Positions 54,798 to 64,000 of a stretch of DNA of 64,000 nt are shown here, piece after piece (positions within the stretch are counted from its first letter, which is position 1; every line of letters begins with the position of its first letter). A program made the position numbers and the translations under genes. The notes beneath the pieces were generated by a model. The model had not been told where the DNA came from and did no database searches. It saw nothing but the letters and a program-made list of their open reading frames with translations. The DNA lies in contig BRXU01000004.1 of assembly GCA_030267565.1 (NCBI GenBank), forward strand, positions 7,518,001 through 7,582,000, read 5' to 3'. Origin of the DNA: Pleodorina starrii (lineage: Eukaryota; Chlorophyta; Chlorophyceae; Chlamydomonadales; Volvocaceae).

Positions 54798-57700
54798 ATG
54801 CGGAGGAGAGGCGCAGGCCGTGGCGCCATCGCCCAGCCAGCTCCAGCCCAGCAGCCGCAGCTGCCCCCCGTGCTTGCATCTGCCCTTCGGCGAATTCCCG
54901 CAGCGGCTCAGAACTTATTTCGAGGTCTTCAGCAGCGGAACCGGGCGAGCGGGCCGCCAGTCGACCCGCCGGGCAACCTAATGCGTTACGTCAGGGAGCT
55001 GACTAGCGCATTTGAAGAGCTGAGGTGCCACCTCATGACACTGAACATGACCCAGCCCGCAGCGTCGGCCGCCGTGACCGCTTCCGTCCTCCACGACCAT
55101 CCCTTTCGCCACGCGTTGCTGCTGCTCGCCGCTGCTGCCTTTCGGAGCATCCCGTTCCCTGCCCACCGGGACGACCCAACGAGGAAAGTCCAAGATGACC
55201 TCCTCCGCTACCTTTACAATCTTGTCTTCAACACGCTAAATGAGCTCAGCACGCCCGCGGTGGCACAGCAACAAACGCCCTGCCTCCTCACGTCCCAAGC
55301 TGCGGCGCTCACTTCCTCGAATGCGGGCCTGGTATTCACGCTGGTCAAGATGGATGTCCTGCAGTGCTGCAGCCGGAGGATCGCGTCAAAGGCCTCGGAA
55401 GCACGCCAGCTGCTGCTCGAGCTGGCTGACCACGGGGGCGCTGCCATCGCTGGGGCGGCTGAGGGCGAGGCGGCCGCCTCGGCCCCGGTGGAGGCGGAGG
55501 CGGCAGCAGAGGACGCGGAGGCACGCGTCGCGGCGGTGGAGGCGGAGGCGACGGCCACATCGGGAGCGGGGCAGGCGGCGCGGGAGGTCGCGGCAGCGGC
55601 AGCACCAGCAGCGGCGGCGGCAGCGGCGAAATATTCCCACGTCACATCGCTGTTGCGCACGCTGCACGCAGAGCTTAAGACCGTTTCCGAAGCCGTTCTA
55701 AACCTCGCGTCACGCATATATGCACTGCCGCCAGCCAGCAGCGACGGCGGCGGTGGGACTGGTGCAAGCATGCCGCTTACGGCGCAACTCACGGAGATGG
55801 TGGGTCACGTGGGTAGCGAGCTGGCGGGCGCCCTGGCGGACAGCCACGTGTTGGAGCACACCGCCCGGGCAGCGGTCAGCGCCCTGGAGCTGATGGCAGT
55901 GGCGACGACGCAGGAAGCGGGAGGGCCCGGAGGGGAGGCACTGGCGAACAGCCGTGCACAGCAAAGCGATGCCAATCATTCCCTCTGCTCTGTCCTCACG
56001 ACAGTCATGATGCACAACCAGTTTTTGCATCTCCATAACGGCGGCGCTGTGGTCATGGACCCCGCCGTCGCCGGACAGGCGCTGCCGGAGTTCCTGCCGC
56101 ACCTCCGGCAGGCCCTGTCGGGCCCCTGCGTGCAGTTTCTGGAGCTGGCGGCGGCGGTGGCGGTGCTGTGCGCTGCAGACGGAGGCCCCTCATACGGCAT
56201 GCAGCCCGACATGCTGCGGCTCCTGGGGGACTTGGCTGTAGATGCGGCTCGCACGAACCGGAAGCGGTGTCTGGGTGCGGCGGTGCTCCAACGCATCACG
56301 TTGCCCAGCCTAGACGCCCTGATGGCGGCAGCAGCCGGGGGCACGCTCAGAGGGCCACTGGCAAGCAGTCGGGCGGTGTTGGAGCTGGCTCTACGGGTGG
56401 GGCGCCTGGCGGTGACGTCAGGGAGGTGCTGGGCGCAGCAAAGCCAGCAGGAGCGGCAGAGGCTGGGCGAGGAGCAGGCGGCGAGGTCAGGGGCGGCGCT
56501 GGCGGCGGGGCAGGACGCACGTGGGGACGGGACGGGAGGGGCCGGCAGCAGCAGCGGCGGTGCTGGCAGCGGCACCGCCTCAGCGGAGCCCCCGGCTGCC
56601 ATGCCCCTGCGGCTGGTGGTGCCCCGTGAAGACGTCCTGGACTTGGCCCTGAAGGCGCTGCACGGCACCGCAGCCGTGTTGCGGGATCACGGTTGGCCCG
56701 CCATCGGATCTGCTGATGCCCCTGCCGGCATCCGAGCAGCAGTCGTTGAGCGTTGGCGGTTGACCGTTGATGTCCTGGCGCACGTGGACTGGTGGCCCGG
56801 GCGGCTTGACGTGGTGCTGCCTAAGTTCAACTCCTGCCTGCGACCCCAGCTGCCGACTGCAGCCGGAGGGGGTGACATGATCGGTGAGCAGCGCGCGGGG
56901 GGCGGGGCAGGGTGCGACTCGATAGGGAGGCGTGCAAGGGCTGGCCGTGTTTCTTCTTTGGCCTGGTGAGCAGCACCATCCAAACATTGGGTCGACGCGG
57001 CGCCAGACCCCGATGTAGGTTCTGTAAACAAATCTCCAATTACGCATTACGTGTCTGTGATTGTGCCCAGCCCGATCTGACCTCACACCGCACCTCCTGC
57101 CAGGTCGCTCCAGAGGATCCCGAACACGACGCTGGTCCCTACCGTGTTCCCTCGTCCCGGGCCGTTCTAATTGCCCCTCCCCGTCCCTTTGCGCAGCCAC
57201 GTGGTCCCTAGAGCCACCGCCGCCCGACGTCGCGGCGGCGCTGGCGAGCGGGCTGCTGCCCTGCCTGGAGCGCCTCCTGCGCCGCGCCGGCAGGGACCCC
57301 GGCGGCACCGAGGACCGGCTGCTGACGCACGTGCTCATGTCCGACATGGACTACCCGCTCGTCCAACTGCTGACGTACAGCGAACCACCCCAGGCGGCCG
57401 CCTTCCTCGCCACGCTGGGCAAGATCCAGCGGCGCGCCGTTGCCGCCTACAGCGCCGGTGGTGCCCTCCGAGACTCCGCGTCGTCGCTGGATGGCATGTT
57501 GTACCTGGGCTGCAGCCTTCTGGTCAAGGGCTACACCCAGCTGCTATTCTTTACGTGGTGCTGCGTTCGTCCGCTGGGCAACGCCGCGGCGTCCGCGGCG
57601 CTGCGGCGGCTAGGCCTGGTGATGTCCGAGGTGGCACGGGTGGTGCTGCCGCTGTCCGCTGCTCGGCTGGCGCTGACCGCCCAGAGCATGGGCCCGCCCG

Positions 57701-58731
57701 GCATCCAGGGCTTACAGGAAAGGCTGTTGTCGCCCCTGCGCTGGATAGGGATCGTGGCCGGCGGCGGTGACGGTGGCGGTGCCGCTGGCGTCGGTGTCGA
57801 CGGCGCCGCTGGCGTCGGTGTCGGCGGCAGCCTTGCGGCGTCCCGGGAGGATGAGGCGTGGCGGGGGGCGGTTCTGCGGCAGTGTGAAGCTCTGGTGCTG
57901 CTTGGGGTCATCCTGCGGACGAATCAGGATCCGCGGTGGGGCTGCCGCCCGCTGGACCGCGAGCACTTCATACTCCTGGCCGAGACCCTGGTGCAGGTGG
58001 CGGGGGTCCTGCCGTGGGAAGTCCGGCAGGCGGCGCGCAGCGCCGCTGCCGCCGCCACCGCCGCTGCCGCCGCCACCGCCGCTGCCGCGGGCCCCAGCGA
58101 CGGCGGCAGGGGCGGCGGTGGCGCAGGTGGCAGCGGCGGCAGCCGCCAGAGCGCGCGGGGGCGCAACAGGCCTAAGGATCCGCCGGCAGCGGCGGCGGCG
58201 CCGCCGCCAGACAGTCTGCTGTCGTACTGGCCGCCGCTGCTGGTCCGCAGCCTGGCGGCTGAGCTGCGTGAGTGGGACCAGGGCTGCAGGGCGGACTGCC
58301 TGGAGGCGCTGGCGGTGCAGCTGGTGATCTGGGGCGAGAATGCGGGCGGCGAGCAGCAGCAGCAGCAGCAGGAAGGAGCTGGCGGCGATGAGGACGGCGA
58401 GGCGGGGGTGCGGCTGCTGCGGGCGTTGGCGTCGCGCATCAGGAGGGAGTGTCTGCGGGAGGACCTGCGGGCGGCGGGGCGCGCCCTGGCTTCGCCGGCG
58501 GAAGTGGCGGCTGAGGTGCTACGCACCTGCGCCAACCCCGCCTGCGTCAACCTGGAGGGGGACAGCGAGGCAGGGCTGCGGCTGGCGGCCTGCGGGCGCT
58601 GCGGTGCGGCCTGGTACTGCTGCCGCGACTGCCAGACGGCGCACTGGCGGGCGGGGCACCGGGCGGAGTGCGGCGGCGGCGCGGCGGCGGCGGCGTCGGC
58701 GGGGCACGCGGGGGTTGCCAGGGGCGACTAG
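54798..58731 (+). CDS. MYND zinc-finger protein with long helical N-terminal region, 1206 aa
   Basis: Exons 54798-56883 and 57197-58731 join at phase 1 (ATC G|GTGAGC to GCAG|CC ACG). The C-terminus (about 1150-1195) is a complete MYND finger: CANPACVNLE, CGRCGAAWYCCRDCQTAHW, then GHRAEC. The Cys/His ligands are all present. The preceding 1100 residues are mostly alpha-helical and hydrophobic (YVRELTSAFEELRCHLMTL, LLRYLYNLVFNTLNEL, GMLYLGCSLLVKGYTQLLFF), with Ala/Glu and Gly/Ser inserts. Large algal MYND proteins with this layout are common, but I know no function for them. MYND fingers usually bind Pro-rich peptides, so a scaffold role is inferred. The ATG directly follows an intron-like CTACAG. 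Confidence 0.8.
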
Positions 58732-58740
58732 AAGGCGACT

Positions 58741-59064
58741 TTGACTGGTATGCAGGGAAATACCGTAACAAATAAGGCCGCATTTATGCCGGGGGCGGCG
58801 GTTACGGGACGTCTGGGGGCGCTGGCTGGGGGCGATCAGATGGTGGGAATGACGGAGCTGGCACACTTGCCGCATGAGCTGCTGACGGTAGCGGCGGCAA
58901 TGGCGGGAGAAGGACCAGCGGGCAGAGGGGCGGCTGATGAACAGCTGCAGGAAGCCATCAGCACAGTCCTGCGGGACTACACGGCCGCCGCTCACCTACT
59001 GATAAGTCACCTACATTTGCCGGGAGACAGCCCCTTGTCAGCCCCCGGCGCCATGCGGAACCCG
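58741..59064 (+). CDS. Possible first exon of an unknown small gene
   Basis: An open frame starts just past the MYND gene. It reads in a protein-like way (MTELAHLPHELLTVAAAMAG, LQEAISTVLRDYTAAAHLLI) and reaches a good donor (AACCCG|GTGAGT) at 59064. I found no clear downstream exon. It may equally be 3' UTR of the MYND gene that happens to be open. Confidence 0.22.
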
Positions 59065-59151
59065 GTGAGTGACCTGTGCGGTGCTGTGCATTCGATTTGT
59101 GATATGCAGTGCAGAATGGCGGCATCTGGCTGCTGCCGGCGCGAGTGTTGA

Positions 59152-60225
59152 ATGCGGTGTGGAATGGGGCGACGGTGGCCAGGGACGCACCGGCGCTGTG
59201 AGTTGGTCTCAGCGGGTGGCGGCGGTGAAACACGGCTGCCATCGAGCGGCCTGGCGCTTGAAGTTGGACAGTTGACGGTTGGCGGTTGAAGTCGCACTTT
59301 TGACGTTGGCGTTGGGAAGGGCTGGGCAGGGCCGAGGGCCAGCCTTTCGGCGCCCTACACAACACCACCGGCGCGGTGGGCGAGACGCGCTTCTTCGCGG
59401 GTCGGAACACGCACGATACGGTGGCGCAACGCGCACGGGCGACAGCCCTGCGGGGCGGATGCCGGGCAGACAGCACCTCACGGCTACGCTGCCCGGCCTC
59501 ATACCACGATGCTGCCAGGTGCCGCGGCCTTCAAACGACTTTCCGTCCATACTTGTGTATACGGGACATGCACCTTGATCAGCATGTCGCACAGTCCAAA
59601 GTCGGCTGGTTCTGCTGCCCGTCCTTGGCGGCTTCATCCTTCAGCCCTTGAGGTGGGTCACACCTGGCAACACACCTGACATGCGACCGAGCAGACCGGG
59701 TGCTCACAGCGTGCCCCCAGCGCAAGTGTTCTCAGCGCCCCAATACAATATAATACAAGACAAGACAAGATGATGTTCCCCATGGGTACCGTATTGTCAG
59801 GCCAAGCAGCCAAACGAGGCATGGCATCTGGCCGGCTGATGCCGCTCCCGGCCCGCCGCCTCCCGCCCCCAAAACGCCGAGGCCGCCTTGCATCGCCGCC
59901 TGACATACAGTATCTGCCAGGCAGCGCCGCCCGCACGGGAGAGAGATAAGAAGATAAGCGAACATTATACACCTGAATCAACTCCTCCCAGGGCAAGATT
60001 CCGTTCTCGGTTGCCAGCAGTGTCGGTCAGGGATCCCCATCCCTATTCCCTTGGCTAGTTCGGATTGCTGCTGCTCCTCACCGCCTGCGCTTCCGCACGC
60101 TGTCCTCCCAACCTTATCACATTTGTTTGGGGTCACTTCCGCCACCCACACCTACCCGCACCCCACACCTACAAGCACCCGCACCCCCACCAGCTCCCCT
60201 CCCTCCGGTGCGGCTCCCCGGGGCC
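59152..60225. other. Intergenic / 3' UTR, no gene seen
   Basis: Lies between the MYND gene side and the stop of the minus-strand kinase-fold gene. It includes a short run of ATACAA/GACAA repeats near 59742. No coding frame is convincing. Confidence 0.4.
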
Positions 60226-63200
60226 TCACCGCCCCTCCCCTCCCGCTGCGGCACCACCTCCATTACCCTCCCGGCCCTCCCGGCCCTCGTCCAGGAAGCC
60301 CCACAGCCGCACCGCGAGACCCGCCAGTGTCCTCTGCGGCACCGCCACCGCCGCCGCCGTCGCCGCCGTCGCCGCCGCGGCCGCCGCCGCGGGCTCCTCG
60401 GTCGCCTTCCACACCCGATCCAGCAACAGCTCCGCCTCTTCATGCAAAAGGCAGTAACACATGGCACAGTACGACAACTGCAGCTCCTCCGTCCCGTCGC
60501 CGTCGCGCGGCGGCGGCGCCGACGGCGCCTGCAGACGCCGGCGCGGCCAGGCGGCGCGGGGGTCCACGTGCGCGCGGTAGCTGTCCCAGAAGCGCGCCGC
60601 CGCCGCCGCGTCGCAGCGCAGACAGGAGCCCAGCACCGGCAGCAGCTCGTACAGCGGGTCGCCGTGGCCCCCATCGGAGAAGTCCACCAGACTCAGCTGC
60701 GGCCGCCAGCACCCTGCAACGCCGCCGCCGCCGCCGTCACTGCCACCGTCGGCATCGCCACCAGCACCGCGACTGCTGCCGGCCGCGGTAGCGCCACCGG
60801 CGCCAGCGGCTGCCGCTGCGGCGTTCAGCGCTGCATCGTCGGCCACAGTACCAAGGAATCCCGGGCCCTGCGGCGGAGATGGCGGCCGCTGCTGCTGCTG
60901 CTGCTGCTGCTGCGAGATTATTACGTTGTGCGCCGTCACGTCCCCGTGGAGCAGCAGCGGCGGCACGCCCGGGCCGTCGGAGGCGGCGACGCAGGCTGCG
61001 GCGACGGAGGACGTGCCAGACGCCTCCGCCGCCGCCTCCGCCGCGGCGCCGGCGGCTGCGGGTCTGAACCCAAGCAGCTGCGCGGGATCCTCGGGCAGAT
61101 AGGCGGGCAGCTGGTCCTTGACCCAGGCGGGGAGGGACAAGCCGGGCAGGTCGCGCAGCAGCCTGCGCCGCCGCTGCCGCAGGTGCTGCACGAAGGGCCA
61201 CCAACGACTCTTCAGCGGCACCTCACACGGCCAGGCGCTGGCGTTGCCCTTGGCCCCGGCGGCACCACTCCTGCTCGCGCCGCAAGCAGCAGCAGCCACA
61301 TTCGCGCCCGCGCCCGGGTCCGCGCTTGCACCCGCGCCTCCTCCTGCCGTCATCGCTGGCGCCGCTGGCGCCGCCGTCATCGCTGGCGCCGCTGGCGCCG
61401 CCGCCGGCGCTGGCGACGCGCCCACGGCCTCGTCGTCGTCAGCGTCGTCGTCAGTGTCGGGTGCGGAGCTCACGCAGCCAAGCTCCGAAACCCAGATGCT
61501 GTGGGAACGGTCGTGCCACACAGCCCGGTGTCGTACCACCGCATCCCACTCCTCCACGCTCTGGGGCGCGGCCGCGGGCAGCGGCGCCTCCGGCGCCGGC
61601 GCCGCCGCGGCGGCGGCGTCGGCCGCGTCGGCCGCTGCGGTGGCGTGCATGGCCCCGAGCAGGTCGCCGAGCGCCTCCGCCACGGCGGTCAGCTTGTGGC
61701 GGGCCAGCGCCAGCGCCTGCCCCTGCTCCTGCCCCCGCTCCGGATCTGTATCCTGGTCCAGCAGCTCCTGAAGGACCAGGCTGCCCTGCGCATAGCATAG
61801 CATAGCGGTACATCGAGGCAGCGGGATGGGAGCAGGCGGGCAGGCGGGCGGGCGGGGACAGCGGTGGGAGAGCGGAGAGGAATGGGGCCTGAGTCCCGCT
61901 ATCGCACAAAGCTGCTATCTCAAAAGCTGAAATAGCCAGCTCCAGAGCTAAAACAAGTGAAAGCTTAGCGAACAATATCACGTTCCCGGAGCCTCTGCGC
62001 AGTGCGCACACCTGCAACTGCTGCTGTACGACATACAGAAGGTGCTGCTGCTGCTGCTGCGGCGGCGGCGGTCCGGGCTCCCCCTCCTCCTCCTGCCCAT
62101 CCTCCCCCGACGCCTCCCCGCGGGACTGACAACGGCTCCTCGGCGTGAGGGCCGCCGCCACCGCCCCCCAGGCCAGAGGCTGCGGCAGCGGCAGGTGCCC
62201 CGCCGCCGCCGCCGCCGCCGCAGGTGCGGCCGGCACGGCAGCAACCGCGAGGTCGCTGGCCGCTGCGGCTCCCGCCCGGGTGGCCGCCGCTGCGCCGCCA
62301 TCCGCTGCTGCTGCTGCTGCTTCCGCGAAGGGCTGGTTTGTTGCCGCCGTCTTGCGGGGCAGCAGCAGCTGTGGGACGCGCGCCTCCAGAGCACACATAA
62401 GGCCCCGCATGGCTGGGACCTGGCGGATGGCGATAGCGATGAGGGGTGTGTCCGTGTTTGTGCGCGTGTGTGTTCTATTACTGATGGAAAGAGTGAGCCA
62501 TGTTCGAACTTGGATTGGGATTGGGATATGGGGCGGTCGGTAGCGCGATGTGGGGCCCCCACGCTGCGGCGCGCCCTGCGATGCGGGTGTGGAGATGTAC
62601 GGGAGGGCGCATGGGTACGGCAATCTTGCACGGCAGGCGGAGCATATACCATGCCGAGTTGCCGACAGCGAGCGAATGCATCTGTACGACATGTGCGACG
62701 CGCAGAAATCACGCAAGCCGAGACGACGTCCCGTGTTGCGATTTGGACCAGACACAGGGAGGGGGCTCAAATGGGGGCCAGCGCTGATGATGGCCGTACC
62801 TCGTGTGCAAAGATCTTGATCGCCGTACTGCCGTACAAGAACACGATTGCGTCGGCGCCCATCAGCGGTATGAGCTCCAGGGCGGTTGGCTCCAGGGGCT
62901 GCAAGCAGCCGCCGCTGCTGATGCCAACGCCGCTGCCACCGCCGCTGCTGTCGCTCATGCTGATGACGCCGACGCTGCCATTGGCGCCATCGGCGGTGGC
63001 GGCAGCGCTGCCCCCGGCGCCGACCCGGCTGCTCTGCTGGCGGGCAATGACCCGCAGCACCTCCCGCCAGAAGCCGCCGTGGAGGTGCTTAAACAGGCAA
63101 TCCTGCGCACCGTCATGCGGAAGGCCGGCGTGGGCGTGCTTAATTTGGCAATCCCGGCTGACATTGAAACCAGCGCGGGTCTGGGCGGCTCTTCTCTTCT

Positions 63201-64000
63201 CCTCCTTTCGCCCACCCAGCCACGCACCCGCCCAACCACCCACCCAACCACCCAGCCACCCAGCCACCCACCCACCCCACCTGGATGACCGGCCGAGTGG
63301 CGGGCTGACTCAGCCACAGGCGCCTCAGCCAGCGACCCAGGATCCGCTCTCGCCGCCACACCGCCACCTCCGCGTACTCCAGCTCGCCGGGCCACAACAC
63401 ACCCAAGCCGGCCCACACCTCGCCGTCGCTGATATCCTCGCCGCCACCACCGTCGTGGCCGCCGCTGTCCAGCCGTGCCGCCAGCTGGCCGTTCGCGGCG
63501 GCGGCGCCGCCACCGCAAACGTTACCAGAGCTGCGCCCGACACCCTCTACCACCTGACCAGAGCGGGAGCTGAGATCCCCGCTGCCACCACCACCGCCGG
63601 CACCGGCACCGGCACCGGCGCCGCCGTCGACGTCGACGTCACCAGCATCGCTCGACGTCACCTGCCCGACTCGACCTCCCCCACCGGCCCCGCCCACCAG
63701 ACTCCGAAAGTAAAGCCCGCGCACCACGTGGCCGTTTTCCGCCTCCGCCCGAATGGGGGCCGGCGGCTGCTCCTCCCGCCTCGCCCTCTTCGCCGCTTTG
63801 GCACCGCCCTCGTCCAACCCCGGCCCCACACCCTCCTGACCCGCAACCGCATCCGCCTGGCGCTGACGCTGTCGCTGCGGCTGTCGCCGTCGCTGCCGCC
63901 GCTGGCTTGCCTGCTGCTGCTGCTGCCGCTGCTGCTCCTCAGCTGCCGCCAACCCCACCTCCTCCTCCCCCTCTCCCTCCTCTCCCTCTCCCTCCTCCTG
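60226..64000 (-). CDS. Aminoglycoside-phosphotransferase (APH)-fold protein, partial, 5' end outside window
   Basis: Exons 64000-63281 (open to the edge), 63102-62800, 62419-62012 and 61785-60226 join in phase. The C-terminal domain has the APH/choline-kinase catalytic loop HGDVTAHNVI and the metal-binding LVDFSDGGHGDPLYEL. An N-lobe candidate lies in exon 2 (IVFLYGSTAIKIFAHE, with a Lys in the ATP-site position). Long Ala/Gly/Gln/Pro inserts interrupt the fold; one separates the N-lobe from WPFVQHLRQRRRRLLRDLPG. The order recalls plant F-box/JmjC proteins that end in an APH domain (Arabidopsis At1g78280). Any JmjC part would lie beyond the right edge, so this is only a suggestion. The substrate is unknown. 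The visible N-terminus is rich in Gln/Arg and Glu. Confidence 0.7.

Noticed and set aside
1..64000. CRISPR arrays, operons, prokaryotic promoters or plasmid origins
   Set aside because: Intron-rich eukaryotic genes fill the window and no spaced repeat array is present.

Overview
The window is nuclear DNA of a green alga, most likely a volvocine/chlamydomonadalean species. It is very GC-rich. The genes are broken by many short introns with GTGAGT/GTGCGT-type donors and CAG acceptors. The proteins are inflated by Ala, Gly and Gln runs, and TGTAA polyadenylation motifs follow some genes. The encoded families are eukaryotic: kinesin, ZW10, sorting nexin, PWWP, MYND, YIPF6 and TCAB1/WRAP53. The species cannot be named from this evidence. 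Exon structures below were built by hand by joining open frames across GT-AG (twice GC-AG) introns. For nearly every gene the phases agree at each junction and the summed exons are a multiple of three.

Layout, left to right. A PWWP-domain protein (172-4578, minus) is followed by a repeat-rich gap with a GC-rich inverted repeat, a 134-bp tandem duplication and the 3' end of a dead LINE (5797-6794). Next come a tandem CCCH zinc-finger protein (8827-11627, minus), a single-exon 2'-5'-oligoadenylate-synthetase-like protein (13313-14647, plus), a PX-BAR sorting nexin (15853-19846, minus), a YIPF6-type Golgi membrane protein (20138-21353, plus), a TCAB1/WRAP53 WD-repeat protein (21505-24833, minus) and ZW10 (25263-31785, plus). 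Two tandem paralogous small membrane proteins (32079-33554 and 33786-35363, plus) lead to a 28-exon kinesin-like protein of 1848 aa (36184-48744, minus). Then follow a GT4-type glycosyltransferase (49092-52606, minus), a small probable organelle-targeted protein (53070-53693, plus), a 1206-aa MYND-finger protein (54798-58731, plus) and the 3' part of an aminoglycoside-phosphotransferase-fold gene that runs off the right edge (60226-64000, minus).

The genes do not form one pathway. Several neighbours do share a membrane-traffic theme: sorting nexin (endosome), YIPF6 (Golgi) and ZW10 (NRZ/Dsl1 tethering and kinetochore). Three pairs are divergent with short shared upstream regions: sorting nexin/YIPF6, WRAP53/ZW10 and glycosyltransferase/small protein.

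The most unusual items are three. The kinesin-like protein has a degenerate nucleotide pocket and a stalk holding twelve consecutive 11-residue repeats. The OAS-like protein keeps the fold signature but appears to have lost all its catalytic acidic residues. A previously unnoted short GC-then-AT repeat recurs in introns of two different genes.
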